Part shown: one piece after another, positions 11,626 to 24,459 of the stretch
Numbering within the stretch: the stretch's first letter is position 1
How the letters are laid out: every line of letters starts with the position of its first letter
DNA from: Pochonia chlamydosporia 170
Lineage: Eukaryota > Ascomycota > Sordariomycetes > Hypocreales > Clavicipitaceae
Direction: 5' to 3'
NCBI RefSeq assembly: GCF_001653235.2
Contig: NC_035790.1
Coordinates: 2,852,001 to 2,916,000, forward strand
Length of the DNA stretch: 64,000 bases
Made by a program: the position numbers and the translations under genes
The notes under the pieces: generated by a model
The model's database searches: none
What the model was told of the DNA's origin: nothing
What the model saw: only the letters and a program-made list of their open reading frames with translations

Positions 11626-12429
11626 TCAGCCAATGGCTCGTCCAATTTCCGACTTATGGATAACAGGACGAGGCGAGAGGCCGCCGAGATGTATGTCATC
11701 CTCAACTGAAGATTGTGGAGGAGTAGACCGAGACGAGTAGATACCGTCAGTCCTTTGGTAGCCAGAGAATGATGTCGGAAGGAATGTATCGGCTGATCGA
11801 CGAGGAGGTAGTTGATTATCTGCGTTCTGGCTGTACCAGGTGTCGCGTGAAGAAGTAGGAGGAGCTCTTGTGCTCTTGGATCGGCTGTGTCGGGGAGATG
11901 AAAGCGGCGGTTGTTTTGCTAGTCTTGATGGGTGACGTTTTGGTTGTGAAATGAAAGCGTCTTCGCCTTGCACCGTGTCGTCTGTGAGACCAGGTCTTGA
12001 ATTCGGTGCCCGAGCGAGAACAGGGATTTGAGGCAATTCAATGGTGTCTGTGCCTGGTGAAGGTAGCATCCTCTGTTGATCTTCCGGCATGCGGGAAAAG
12101 TGCTGCGAAGAACTCTGATACACAATGACACTGGGTGGCTTTTGGATGGATCCAACAGAGGTACTTGGTCGGTGAGCACGTTCGCTCTTGGGGCTAGGTT
12201 GGTTGTCCTGGGTTGCTTCAGGGACAGATGCCTTCTCGCTGGCTCTTCTGTCCACCTTCCATGACTCTATCTCCTCATCGTCGATTGGTGTGATACCTCG
12301 GTTGAATAACCTAGCTCTGCGTCTGCGTGCTCGGTAGCACAGAGTGACGGCGATGGCAATAAGTGCAATGGACGGAATTGTTGTGGCCAAGATGATAATG
12401 AGGCTCTGGGTTGGCAGTTTGCCCTCCAT
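11626..12429 (-). CDS. Single-pass membrane protein of unknown function
   Basis: Uninterrupted frame of 267 residues with an ATG start. One hydrophobic segment lies at about residues 8-31 (LIIILATTIPSIALIAIAV), followed at once by a basic stop-transfer run (RARRRRARLF). By the positive-inside rule the short N-terminus is outside or lumenal and the long tail is cytoplasmic. The tail begins with an acidic patch (GITPIDDEEIESWK), which I believe is conserved in sordariomycete homologues, and is then Ser/Pro/Arg-rich and probably disordered and phosphorylated. There is no cleavable signal peptide, so it is a probable signal-anchor protein. I do not recognise a named family; the overall shape resembles fungal membrane adaptors of unknown role. 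Its neighbours give no functional hint. Confidence 0.75.
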   Translation of the reverse strand: MEGKLPTQSLIIILATTIPSIALIAIAVTLCYRARRRRARLFNRGITPIDDEEIESWKVDRRASEKASVPEATQDNQPSPKSERAHRPSTSVGSIQKPPSVIVYQSSSQHFSRMPEDQQRMLPSPGTDTIELPQIPVLARAPNSRPGLTDDTVQGEDAFISQPKRHPSRLAKQPPLSSPRHSRSKSTRAPPTSSRDTWYSQNADNQLPPRRSADTFLPTSFSGYQRTDGIYSSRSTPPQSSVEDDIHLGGLSPRPVIHKSEIGRAIG

Positions 12430-15400
12430 CTTGTCCCTTGCTACTTACTTCCCTCGTCGGTTTTGTCGGTAGAAACAATGCATTCGGCACGGAGTCGTCC
12501 CCAACTGGTTGAACTTATCTGGCACCAGCTACGACCTTTCCAACCGCACGGCCAAGAAAATCACCTTTCCCGGGACTTGGAAAGAGCAACAATGTCCGGT
12601 ATGACGAAGAAGAGGGGAGCTGGCGAGCTCAAGCTGACAACGTCGTAACGAGTGGTATCCACAGAGTGAATAAATCTTCTTGTCTGTACGATACTAAGTG
12701 TGCCGCAACGAAACAAACTTGAAGTTAGATATCACGGTGTCGTCATTCATATATATCGAGACCTAATCGCAAAAATTGTTAGACATCCACAGCAGTGCAC
12801 GTATAAGTTATACATCAGTTGCCAAGTAGTGCAACCGATATGACAATATTTCGTCAACGTTTCGTTGGATTAAGAACACTTACAACTCGTGATGGACGAA
12901 GGGTGTAACAGGTTTGGTGCGGCTCGCTCGAGACAATCCAGCAGAAACTGACAGGAGAGTGTTGAGCAATATGACCAGGCAGAGATGCCCTGCAGCGGCA
13001 GGATGGGATAAGAAGCCGAAACAAGCGGGATGGGAGATCGAGATGCTATATACATAGGCTTGTACTCCGTCCTCAACCAGCCAACACGACTCGAACTCGA
13101 TGGAGAGAGTCCCACGGTTGATGTGCGAGTGGGCTGCGGGAACCAGGGTGCAAAGAGTGGGGGAGAGTGGACTGGTGGTTGTTCCAAGACAGGGGCGTGT
13201 GCGAGGATGATGGAGTCGGCAGTCTGAACAAGGGGGGGGCTGGAAGCATCACCGGACACTCCTCCTCATGGTCCTCCACAGCCAAAACAAGTAGAAAACT
13301 ATGGAGTACGGAGCACAGGCAGTCCAGTTCTGTAGGTACGTTAGTAATGAGCGATCGAAATGCAAGGAGAGGAGGCTCCGCGCCGGATGGGTGGCGCCTT
13401 GTGCCTCAAGCGTCCGCACACCGGGGAACATACTATAATAGGCACTGTCAAGATTACTGTACAGTCAAGTCTGTCTGGGACAGCACGGAGTACTCACTCC
13501 TCTCTGTTGTTGGACACAAAGAACAGCGGCGGTGACGGCGTTGGCCTGTGCCAGCGTTGCGTCAGCCCACTGTCTGAATCCTAAAACATTAGTTCTCAAT
13601 GCTACCAAAGCTGCTATTGTTTCTTTGTCTCGCTTGTTCATCATGATTGCTTTTTGTTTGAAGGAAGTCAACTCCTCACCTCGGGCGCAACAGACGGACC
13701 CTGCAGTTAAAGCTATTGGGATTGCAAACCAATATCGACCGGAGGAGCACTTGTTGCGGCGATGGAGCCGGAGTGTTGGTCGTGGCTAACCAGAGTCGAT
13801 ATTTGGGCTGAAGTATTGTCCTACACCATTTCCACGACCTGCATTTGCACGGAGTAATGATGGCCCTTTTCATGTAGGAAACAGGAGTGGCGGCAACGAG
13901 CGCAGTGGACGTGGATCGTTAACGGCAGAAGTCGGTCCCCTGCTCAAGCCATTGAACAACCCAAGTAAGGTCCAAGAGTGAAAAACGTGGCGTTGCAACA
14001 GGGGAATTCAATGGCCCAGCCGTCACTTTGTCGAACCAAATCACTGCCAAACACCTCGCTCACATGGCCTTGATGTGATGCTTGGCCCAGGGTGTCGGGG
14101 ACAGGATGTCGGCTGGCAACCTTGTCGAGTTGTGAGCTGGGTAAGTGTAGTTTGTTTCCAGTTTGACAAGAGTCGCAGAGTTGTCCTCGGCATCCAAGGC
14201 ATTGGCGTAGAGCGTGACAACACATCATGCTGACAGTCCCATGTAAGTCAGTCAAGTGGCTGCCGCGTGGAATTGGGCCGCAGTGCTTCGTACCTGACCT
14301 GACCTGACCGGACCTGACTGTCTCGCCGTTATTCAACGGGGCCTGCAGGCAAACGGTATTGAAGGCGTGCACGGCTTTCGTCGTCAGCATACGTATTTGC
14401 AATCAAGCTCGACAGAGCGTCGCTCTTTGCTTCCGAATATTCCGGGTGGAGGACTCATCAATCAGTCCATGTTTCGAAGAAATGCATGAGGTTGGAGAAC
14501 AATGCGGAGACTGCAGTCGGACAGCTGCACGAAAGCGAGGAAGGAGCCAGGCTGCATGATGATCAATGTGCAGGAGCGAACCACGGACAAAACCGACTGG
14601 TGCAAACACAGCGAGATTATCAAACGTCTCCCCTCACTCACTCACTCAGTCACTATCTCGCATCTTGCACCTCATCCGCAATGGCTGCCACAGCATGTCA
14701 CATTCTGATGCTGCGTGTGCCTGCATTCGCCGCATGTGCAATTGTGCCCTTACAGTATTGGCACGCAATCAAGAACCAGAGATGTCACACTGGCTGAACT
14801 CTTCCCGCCCGCAAAGCGTCTGGTCTGATGTGTCCCACCACCACCCTGTGAGTTGTTGGACACCTACCTGAACCACACGCCCACCCCATTGACACCCTCT
14901 TTTTTGCTAGTTTTCTCTGACCTTACCAAAAAATCCACCTGCTCTGGGGAGACCACCATCCCCATTGACGGGCTAAAGCACCGCCATTCCCGTCTGAGCT
15001 TCGCCAGGAACCAGGCACATTGGCAGAAACGCCACGGCGAGCCCAGTCCAGCTTGATCAGGAAAGGCCGGACCATCTGAAGGACGTGGAGCCAGCTTCAA
15101 CCATAATGTCATTTATTGGCAAAGTTGGCGCCCGTTTCCAGGCTAGCTCAGGTGTCTTTCACTGAACTTGTCTCTTGCTGACCTATTCTTAGCCCAATAT
15201 CAGTCCCCGGCATGCGTCACCATTGCCCTGGCTAGCCACATGCTATCAGGACTAATGCTTAGAGTGTATGCTTTGGCGTTAGTGCAAAGTTGCTTTCGTG
15301 GTTTCGCCCTCAGTTCAGATTCTGGGCTTGCCTTGGTATCTCGAGCTGACTTGTCCAAAGCCAATTGTGTCGATGCGATTCAGCCAGCAATTCCTCTCAG

Positions 15401-17330
15401 GGTATCACCGGGTTGGGTTACATTAGTATGACCGTTGTTGTCTAACATGACGGCCTTGAATAACCCGAGGGCCGCTGCGTGTGCGACAAACAGAGCATTC
15501 AGGCAACATCAATCCCCTACTCAACGCCTACATCTACAATTATATAAGTTCGCGTTATCGAATGTCACGGACTGGGTCTGAGCTGATTTTCCCTTGCATC
15601 CGAGAATTCCTTTTTTTCCCTTCGGCTATGCATTTGCCGCATTCGACAGATGAGATTTACAAACGAGCAAGCTGCCCACAAGCTCCGCTACCGAAAAAGA
15701 AAGACAGCGGCAAATAAAAAGCAATGATACGCGAGCTACTAAACCCAATGCTGTTGCATGGTCAGTCCACGTTCAGTTAGCTGATGACATGGGGAACCAT
15801 TTGGGCCAAGAGCAACGGATTCCTCACATGCCAAGATGCAGGTGGACAAAAAGCAATGATCACGCTATCGTTCAGCCCCTTACAATGGAAACCCAACAGA
15901 ATTGGAGGAATCGGTCATCGATCATTATCGAAAGACCTTGCTCACAGACTTAATTGCCATCAAGCACATTTTTATGGCAACTTATTTCAAAGAGCTTAGG
16001 AGAGGCTGCAGGCGGTGTATGCGTGCCAAATCACGTACCTCTACCACCTGCGCCGTGGTTGGCAGAAGCTCCTTGAGTGGCTTTCCAGATGTGGCTGTAG
16101 TGATTAGAAGAGCCAAGCAACACGACAACGGGCCTGAAAGCGGATAACTCGAAGCCGCAGTGCAGGTTGTCGCCGCTTTGCGGTACAGCTAACATGTCTG
16201 CCGGAGAATCCGACATGGTTGCTGACGTTTTGCCCAGCAACTTCGAATCCAGATGCATCAGACAACATCTTTCTCAACTCCCGCAAGACGTCGAGTCTGT
16301 CACTGGTGCATTTGACCTCGTTTACTTGCAGCGATGTGGCTGTTTCGCAATGGTGAATGGCTGGGGTACAGCTTCGTCTGGCTATTTCCCACCGATGCTC
16401 ACCTCTTTTGTCAATTCCAGACAGGTTAAATTACAGGCATTTTGGTGCCAGTGCCTGATCAACATTGTCTTAACCAAGACAGTTCGTGACATTCCTATGG
16501 CTGCCTCCTTGCACATGATGAGTTCCCACCACACCAAGGTCGTGCAACACGAGCTCGACATCCAATGAACCAAGCTACCGAAACAACCCAGAGAACTGTT
16601 TCCTGGCTTGCGACAGGTTGCCATGAACTACACCACATAATCTTGGAACCCCCGCCCCATCAGCCTTGCGTGGAGAAGGGTAGCTTCTATGGACTAGAAG
16701 TGGGCACTAGTCCCAATGGCGAAGTTGCAGATGAAGTCCTTCAGTGGTTAAATTCCCGTTTCAACTGATGGCTGACCATAGGGTGGTGGCGGCAGCATAT
16801 CCTCTGTCAAATGGCAAACACTTTCAAATGAAACGAACACCTGATAATTCTCAGGAAGTTCACAGCATGATGAGAGGTCCGACCGAAAGCGGGCTTCCAT
16901 TGCAATATGCAGCCTCGGCGCACGGACTTGCTCGCCAACCCAGAAGCGACAGGCAGTTTTGCAGCCCACCCACGTTTATGTACATGGATGCAGCTATGAG
17001 AACAGAAATCGCGAACACCTTTAGAATAGTAAAAGGTTATTTTTCGACGTCATGGGACTCCAAGGACCAGGATTCCCTTGGATGCCAACCCTAGCCTGGA
17101 CGACGTCGCACTACCAAGCTCTGCTCATCAAACAAGAGTCCACTCTCAGATCAAGAAGACCAAGAACGAAGAAAGCTGCATTGTCTGGTCGTTTTCCACA
17201 AGAAGGCATAATTTGTTTCAGCTGCTTCTTTGGGGGTGGCTATAATGCGCTGTACCATCATTTTACTTGCCCATCAATTTGACTTACGCACACCACGTCA
17301 ATGCAGAGCAACTCTTGTCCAGGCACTCCG

Positions 17331-17339
17331 TACTCCGTA
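17331..17339. repeat. Dispersed motif TACTCCGTA (exact copy)
   Basis: Exact 9-mer within a direct pair (ACTCCG then TACTCCGTAC). Other exact copies in the window are at 19364, 29582, 39179, 39554, 40094 and 41105, all outside genes. Confidence 0.8.
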
Positions 17340-19363
17340 CGCCATCAGCAGCGCCGTCCAAGGTCACTGAACGAGTGAAATCTTGCGGGGCCAAGCAGGG
17401 GCGAGAGACGGCTTTAACCGCCCAAACCCGTTACAAGTGGCGCCGCCAACAAAACATGGCAAACTGGACTTCTCTGCGACACAGCCATGGAGACTGGGCG
17501 GTGGTGTGGAGGAGACGAGGGAAGATGGAGGGGTCCATTGCTGTGGGCTGCTGAGTCGTGGCGGTTTGAAACGGAGCTGCAGAAACATTGTTTTGCGACT
17601 TTCACCGCTTCTTGGGCCAAAAAGCACGCAGGTGAAGATTCCGTTTTTGCACCATTCCGGCATCTGCAAGGAACCAGGCACGGACACGTGTTGATGACCT
17701 GCCTTTGCCAATATTGTGGACTCTGAGTATTGAGCCTCATAGATCAACAGTTCGGTCGGTCGAGTTGTGAACTGTTGCATTGTAATGCTTTGCGTAACCA
17801 GCCGCCTGGGTGATGGGACAAGCGTTTCAACCAGTGGAGGCGACAGACATTCGTTCCCGAGGGCGGCAACTTTGCTGTTGTGTTGCTGGACTGCTGTGCT
17901 ACGACACCTTTGTGACATGTTGGGCTTGTCATTGACGAAGAACGCGGCATAACAGACGTGGCTGTGATTGTTTCACAGCAAACAGCTTCGACCCTGCTTG
18001 CTAGTGGTATTGCACTGTGACATGGATAGCAGATTATATTTTCGGGATTTAAAAAGCAGGTTTGAGACCACTCCCTCTGACAATCAACATCTCGCAAATC
18101 CGGAGTTTTGCAGATCTTTCATATCAGCAAAGCTCCTAGTGTCGGGGAGCAGAGGGTAGGGTCGACAACGATTTTCGCTGGATCAGCACTACTTCCCCGC
18201 TTTCGTTTCGGTTAGCGTTTAGACCTATGCCATCGACCTTATTGACTTTGCAGTCAGGGGGAAAGTACCGCCTCAGCTAGAGAGGGAGGTTGGCAAGTCT
18301 CATTTCATTCAACATTGCGATATTTTCAACAAGTCTTTCACTTTAGGTCTCGGGTTTCAGCTGGGTCCAAGTGGTGGATGTGAATAAATAGAAACTCTAG
18401 TGGTATTGGAATGTGAGACATTGGAGAGCTTCATTCAGATGTCGCTAACTCGGATATCCGCCGGAAACGCGGTCCCGGCCAGCAAAGACATTGTCGCGTG
18501 TTGCGAGTCCAATTATAGTGATTACAGGCAATCAATGCAAGGCTTTCCGAGACAACAACCAGGGGGGGGGCAAACTTGCACAAGAAAACAAGGCTTTGCG
18601 TGAGAAGAAGTTCTTATCGCCCTGCGCAAAAGGTCGCATATACACAGTTGACCCAAATGGCCGAATATTAGATTTCGTCGAGGACTACGGCAGACTCGAG
18701 GCTCGAGGTTCGGGTGCGCGGTACACTTGCCAGCAAGCTATCCGTGCCAACTTCCCGTACGGCCCGTCTTCGCCATTCAAAGAAATTGAACGCTGAGAGA
18801 TATAAACTGTGCCACGCGTTCGACGAAGCAAAAGAACGGCTTGGCAATATTCCGGCCATTCATCCAATACTACTTGAAACAGACTTTGAGAAATCCAGAC
18901 AATGCCTGTCAGATGTGGTTGTTAGCCAGGTCGCTCCGGGTCATCTTATTTCAGAAAGGCATATCATGACAAATTGCTCATTTTGTGCGAACTCAGGTGG
19001 TTTTAGCCAACACAATCTCGGTGGCCTTTCAGAAACGTGCAAATCGAACCAAGCATTCCACCTCTGACGCGAAACTTGCAAGACATAATGTTGGCTGCTC
19101 GTCCCATCTCTGGTGCCAGCTTGGGGTCCAGTGGCTGCGCTACCTGCAAGGCTATGAGCAATGTGGTCAGGGGTGTGCTATCCTCGTGACGCTTCAAAAA
19201 TGGTGGAGCCCGACTTCGAGTTGATGCCGAGATGATACTGGTCTTATCAAAGGTTGCAAGTAGCATCATAGAGTTGCCCCGTTCAGGAAAAATGTCTGGT
19301 GAGTTTGAAGAACCATTGTCACTAATTCAAAGACTACACCGCAGTTGTCAATTGTGCGGTGCG

Positions 19364-19372
19364 TACTCCGTA
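19364..19372. repeat. Dispersed motif TACTCCGTA (exact copy)
   Basis: Exact copy embedded in GCGTACTCCGTACATG, so both flanks also match the extended form GTACTCCGTAC. Confidence 0.8.
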
Positions 19373-20360
19373 CATGGACCAATGATGGTCTGTTCCGCAC
19401 GGATATCGTCAATTCAGCTCCCAACATTGCTCTCATTTGCCACCGCCAAAATGTCCGTGCTACCATCGTCCAGCCGTGACGGTTGACCAAGATCGACTAG
19501 CTGGGCCAACTCGCGTTCGCCAAGTTTAGTAACCGAATTTTACGACAAGGGTGCCTTTTGTGAGAAGCGACAGCGGTGGTTGGGACTGGTTGAACCTCAC
19601 CGCAACAGGCTACTATAGTTGCTAGCACCTAAGTTGGTGGCGGGACTGGCTGGAATGTGGTGGGAGAGAGCAGTGTCTGTTTTTGCCCTGCAAACACGAC
19701 TTTGGAAGGAAAGTTGCACCACTTGGATGAAAATGCAACGTCGGAATATACTCCTTACCTGGGTTGAGCCATGGTGAACCGGTTTTGACCAGCGAATAAC
19801 ACTCAAGAAAACAGAACATCCCAATGTGTGTGCAATTCTCTCCTCCCCCACAGCCTATTGCATTTACAAGCCATCCATTCGCTGAGGGAGAAAAGGGGAG
19901 AAAGAAAATGAAGAAGAAAACATTCAAGCTGTTGAATGTTCAGGCTGCTCGGTTTAAATGTGCATTTTCCCACCGCTGGGGCAGTGAACATCATATTTAC
20001 ACCGTCAACGAAACATGATAAGACAATCAGGCAGAGACATGCCCAGAAGCCTGTTGGAATTCATATCATCGCAACTTATGAGCCCTCTGGACCTTGGTTA
20101 AGAATTGACCTGCTTGTCCGGTTCTGGTTCTTCAAGGTCGTCTTGAAGGTTCTCGCCTTGTGCCCAGTGGGCTGCAACATGCCACGACGGGCGAGACGCT
20201 GTTAAGGTAATCTCCGGGTCCGACAACGCCATGGTATTCGGACTATGCGAATAAAATGAGAAACAAGTACCACATGTGGCGGCGACGGATACGATAAGAA
20301 ATACGGCATGCGATATGTAAGTCGAGGTGGTGATGTCCACGATCCTCTCACCACAATCGA

Positions 20361-20382
20361 CCGCCGCCGCCGCCGCCGCCGC
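20361..20382. repeat. CCG trinucleotide run
   Basis: About seven CCG units in a row on the + strand, in a region with no supported gene. Confidence 0.9.
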
Positions 20383-22607
20383 ACCCGCCAGAACTGTGGT
20401 TGGGCCAAAGGTCTGTGTGCTTCATACTTTCACTCTCGAATCTGTATTCTGTCTACAACAGGCTAGAGTCTCCGACACCCAAATCCTGATCCGAGATTGA
20501 TTCGCTGCATGAATGTTTCATCCCGGGCGGTCCCTATAGCATGACTGAGATATGGGGCAGAATGCAAGCATATTCATCTGGACTTTGGGTCGGTGAAGAG
20601 TTCTGACCTTGGCAGAGCGTGTGGCCTTGCACCTCGCAGCCGGGATTTCGGCTGGTTGGATTGGAGTTTATTGAGTGTTGGGTCGCGTCCCTGATACTGT
20701 GATTGATATCAACCACGCAGTTGCTGAACTCATGCATGAGCAAGGCACGTATCCGAAGGTTTACGGCTGCAGAGTAATTTACAATCACAGAGCAGTAAGT
20801 GTGACGTGGCCGCCGAGTACCCAGTGGAATGGTTCAAATTTGACGTGAGTGCAATGGACGAAGTACTCTTACGGCCAAACGCCGGCACGTACCATGAAGT
20901 GCACCAACATTCTGGTACTTCGTATCCAGGTCAACCCTCATGGACGACGAGTGCGGCATCAGCGCTAACAGGCCGGAAGAAAGGGGAAGCATGCCGTTTG
21001 ATTCAAGAAAGGAACAAAAAGCGTTACCAATCGAGGTCTGCCCACCAACTGTTTGCTTCACAGGAGTTTGATGTCGTCTTTCGTTGGTGGTTGGTCAGGA
21101 TGACATTGTGTTCCGGCGAATCATGGTGGTCAGCCATGTCAGCAAGCCTTGTGTCGGAAAGGCTGGCCAAAATACAAGATTCCGTGCGGTCGCATCGCGC
21201 CGGCCATTAGGCACACATTCAGATTCATTTTGGGGGCTACTTTGGGCTATTACAGCCCATCTACATCTACTACTTTCGGTCTTTCATTCAAGCACCAGTC
21301 ATCATCGTGTTAGTTTGGGCCCAGCCGGACCACATGGGGTGGAGTTTCGTACACGCTTCATCAACTACCGCGTACAGGTATCCACGATGAGCGCAGAAGT
21401 GCGTCGGCACGATGAGAACCTGGGCACAAGGCTGAGGATCTTGTTGGTTCGTCCATCTCGCACCAGCACACCCATAGCTCTTGATTTGGGGCTGCGAGTG
21501 CCTCTCGAAGTTTGCTAGTGTTATGACCTAGCTCCGGTTGTGCTGTTTGCTGGCCAAAAGCGGACCAGCAGACAATGCCAAGCCAGGCAGTTGGCTCAGG
21601 TTCCATTGAAGGCTTCACCAAGTGTTTAACGCCACCTGCGCCCTCAAATCGGTCCTGTTGCTACAAATACAAGACATTTGAATAATTGCGATGATGTTTA
21701 ATCCCCAAGGGGTTACACAGGGGGAGGGAGATCCATGTAACGGGTGTCAACGTAGCGGTCTTTCAAGAGCGTCAAAGTTGCCCAGGGGTAAATATCTTTT
21801 ATTGCAACCGGGAATTACTCGAATTGGGCGCATTGAGCGACGGCTGTGTCTTCAATTTGACACAAATGGCGAACAGACAGTTGGTTGTCACGGACAAGGT
21901 CGAATTTGTATTAAGGTATGTGGCCAGGTCTTTCTTTTTCATCCGCAGGACTACTCATATTCCAGGACCTTCTTTGGTGGTAAATTTAGCATACGTGGGG
22001 GAAACAAGATTAACTTGCTATTACAAAGTATACCAGCGTTGTACATATAGGGTCAGGGTGTGCCGTTGGCCACGACTGTCAAAGTGAGTAGTGGTTGGTC
22101 GGGATATTGGGACGCCGAGATGAGCGGAGCCAGATATCCGCATGACTTTTCATCCCTTTCGTGTAATACCAGCAGGGTAGGTGAGTTGATGCCGCATTGA
22201 TCATCAAGGTGAGGAGTCGTTTGTGCGCGGTGATGAAGTAGTGGCAGCGTTGCTCACCAGGGATGAGCTCATCCATCTCGGTTACCACTCATCCAGGGGA
22301 AGATGCATGATCTAGGACTTTCCGTTTCGATTCACTCACGGTGAGGAGCTACATATCGACTCGATTAAGGAGTGAGTGAGTAAATGAAGGCTGGGCTCAT
22401 ACAAGTATAATACACGGCGTATAACAGCAAAGACTCTCACCATGTGGCTGACAAGCTCGCAAGTAAAGTGTTGAGCGCTCACTCTGTACCATTCTCATCA
22501 TACTGACGTTGTACTTGTGCGTTTGTTGATTATCTTTTGCCTTTGTTCGCCGCTCAAGAGCCAACTCAGTTCATATCTTGCGCGAATCCAACAGATATTG
22601 CAAACAC

Positions 22608-24082
22608 CTACCTTGCCCTCGGCTTCAGAAAGGCTGCATTCCTTGAGACAAACTCACTGACAACACCCACAAACCTATCCAACTCACTCTCTGGTGTATC
22701 CAAAATCAAAGCAATCAACCCTCGCCTCGCTAACCAAAAACCACTCTCCAGCATTTCCAACCAGAACAACTCCTTCAACTCGGCACTCTCTTCGACATCA
22801 GCCGCATCGTGAATATCTTTTTCTCCATACACTGGAAAATGAGCCGTCATGACGGTTCCCAGTCCCGTGAAGCAAAGTATGGTGCCCTTGCTCACATCAT
22901 TCAGGCGCCTTATAAACTCACTCCCTAGCTGAGTAAACTCATTGGCAACAGATGGCGTATAGATCTGTGTAAGACCAGTATATCCAGTGTGCATGGCAAG
23001 AGTGTTGTTGTTAAAAGTGCCAGAATGAGGGAGAGCATCGGGTCTGGAAGGGTCGTACGCAGCCATGATATCTGCTCGGCCACCAAAAGCGCCAAACGTG
23101 ATGCCGCCGCCAAGCCACTTGCCAAACGTCTTGAGGTCCGGGGTGATACTTCGAATGGACGACAGACCATGGGCAGACATTCGGGATGTCATGACTTCAT
23201 CTAGGATGAAGAGAACGCCGGCCTAGGGGTAGCGGTGAGTATTCATGAACAAAAGCGACCCATTCATGCATATATGGAATCAAATACCTTCTTGGCAGCC
23301 TCTTCAACACCCTTCAAGAAGTCGGGAGTCCCGACAATACAACCTCCAGCCCCTTGCATGCCTTCCATCAGAACCGCTGCCACGCCATCACTCTGAATAG
23401 CCCTCGTCGCACTTTCAATGTCGTTGTACTTGGCAACAACCCAATCGTCAACGTCAACATTATTAGCGGCTGGTTTGCCACCGGCGAAACCCAGGACGCC
23501 GCCGTGGTATGCACCGCCAAAGACTACAACCTTGCGCTTCTTGGTAAAGTGCCTCGCAGCAGCGAGGGCTTGCAGATTAGCCTCGGTGCCAGAGTTTGTG
23601 AAGCGCAATTTCGAAATGTTGAAGCGTGCACATATGGCGCTGGCGAGAGCTTGCTCGGCGGATATGGTGCCGCTGAGGTTGAGACCGACGTTGTGAACGA
23701 CACTGATGATAGTGTCTTTGATGAGGGGGGACGAGTGGCCGTAGAGGGCAGCGGTGAACTCCCCAGTAAAGTCGGTATATCTTGTTTCTTGTCAGAATGC
23801 GATTCGTCCTTGTATGAGTTTGTGAGAGGTGCTGGTTAAGAGCCTCTCTGGTTGAAGGCCATAGTCGCACACTCACATCTTGTCATCTTCAGAGGTGACT
23901 TGGTATCCGTGCCCAGCCTTCATGTACAATGGGAATGGGTCCGCATGCAATACTGCTCTTGTATTACCTCCTGGGAGAAATTCCAATGCCTGGGTATGCA
24001 GCTTCTTTGATTCGGGGTTCTGCTGGATATATTTGGCTCTGGCTTGTTCCAGTGCCACCTGAAGTCCCTGCTCAGGAGACAT
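22608..24082 (-). CDS. PLP-dependent class-III aminotransferase (glutamate-1-semialdehyde aminomutase-like)
   Basis: Exons: 24082-23877, 23780-23288, 23222-22608; 437 residues; introns 96 and 65 bp. Fold-type I aminotransferase signatures are in order: an N-terminal FLPGGNTRAV motif, NSGTEANLQALAAAR and FGGAYHGG (cofactor phosphate and ring contacts), LDEVMTSR with the pyridine-binding Asp near residue 241, and TFGKWLGGG, whose Lys near residue 268 should form the Schiff base. The family moves amino groups between amino acids and oxo acids, or within one molecule. The closest pattern is the glutamate-1-semialdehyde aminomutase branch, but fungi do not use that route for haem, so the substrate is unknown; a beta-amino acid or a secondary metabolite is possible. 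Probably cytosolic, as no targeting peptide is visible. I start at the ATG at 24082. It diverges from prp11 across 377 bp. Confidence 0.9.
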
Positions 24083-24459
24083 GGCCAACGCGACGGTTCG
24101 ATTCGATTAGCACCTAAATACAACAGACGCAGATTTCAATGAGGTACGACATAAACTACAAGAATTTAAAGCCCATCGATTTGTAAAAGACGGAGTAGAT
24201 ACCCCTCAGATACCACCGAGGAGGAGGAGACTTATACCGGAGCGGCTGCCAGAGGGCGTAACATCCAATTGGTCCAACCCATATCGGCCCCACTTCCAAG
24301 CCGGGGGAGGTAATCCACTTCATTTTTCAAACCTCCATCAACATCAACTGCATCACCACATCCGTCCAAGACCACCACCACATCACACATCACGACACTG
24401 ATCCCCAGCCGGGCAGTTCACCTTTTGGCCTTGGAAACTTTCGAACCCAAACCCCCAAA
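24083..24459. promoter_or_regulatory. Shared divergent promoter region (aminotransferase / prp11)
   Basis: 377 bp separate two head-to-head genes, so both promoters must lie here. It contains a near copy of the TACGGAGTA motif (CGGAGTAG near 24191) and a C/A-rich leader before the prp11 ATG. I did not identify specific factor sites. Confidence 0.5.

Larger units (their letters stand above)
12430..22607. other. Gene-poor region of about 10 kb
   Basis: I find no gene I can support. The longest open frames (184 residues at 17364-17918 on -, 152 at 13944-14402 on -, 144 at 21084-21518 on +, 133 at 16167-16568 on +) lack domains, signal peptides with conserved downstream sequence, or a plausible exon structure. 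The region holds several copies of the TACTCCGTA/TACGGAGTA motif (exact at 17331-17339 and 19364-19372) and a CCG triplet run (20361-20382). It may hold non-coding RNA genes, lineage-specific small genes or decayed repeats. Confidence 0.55.

Noticed and set aside
17364..17918. 184-codon - frame in the first gene-poor block
   Set aside because: No motif, no signal peptide, overlapped by three frames on the other strand.
18491..18796. 101-codon + frame with a plausible-looking peptide (YTVDPNGRILDF)
   Set aside because: The peptide looks protein-like for a short stretch, but I know no family and see no adjoining exon. Homology search would settle it.
24085..24115. Possible tRNA T-loop (GGTTCGATTC)
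   Set aside because: The flanking bases do not form a T-arm stem, and no A box or cloverleaf fits; it lies in the divergent promoter.
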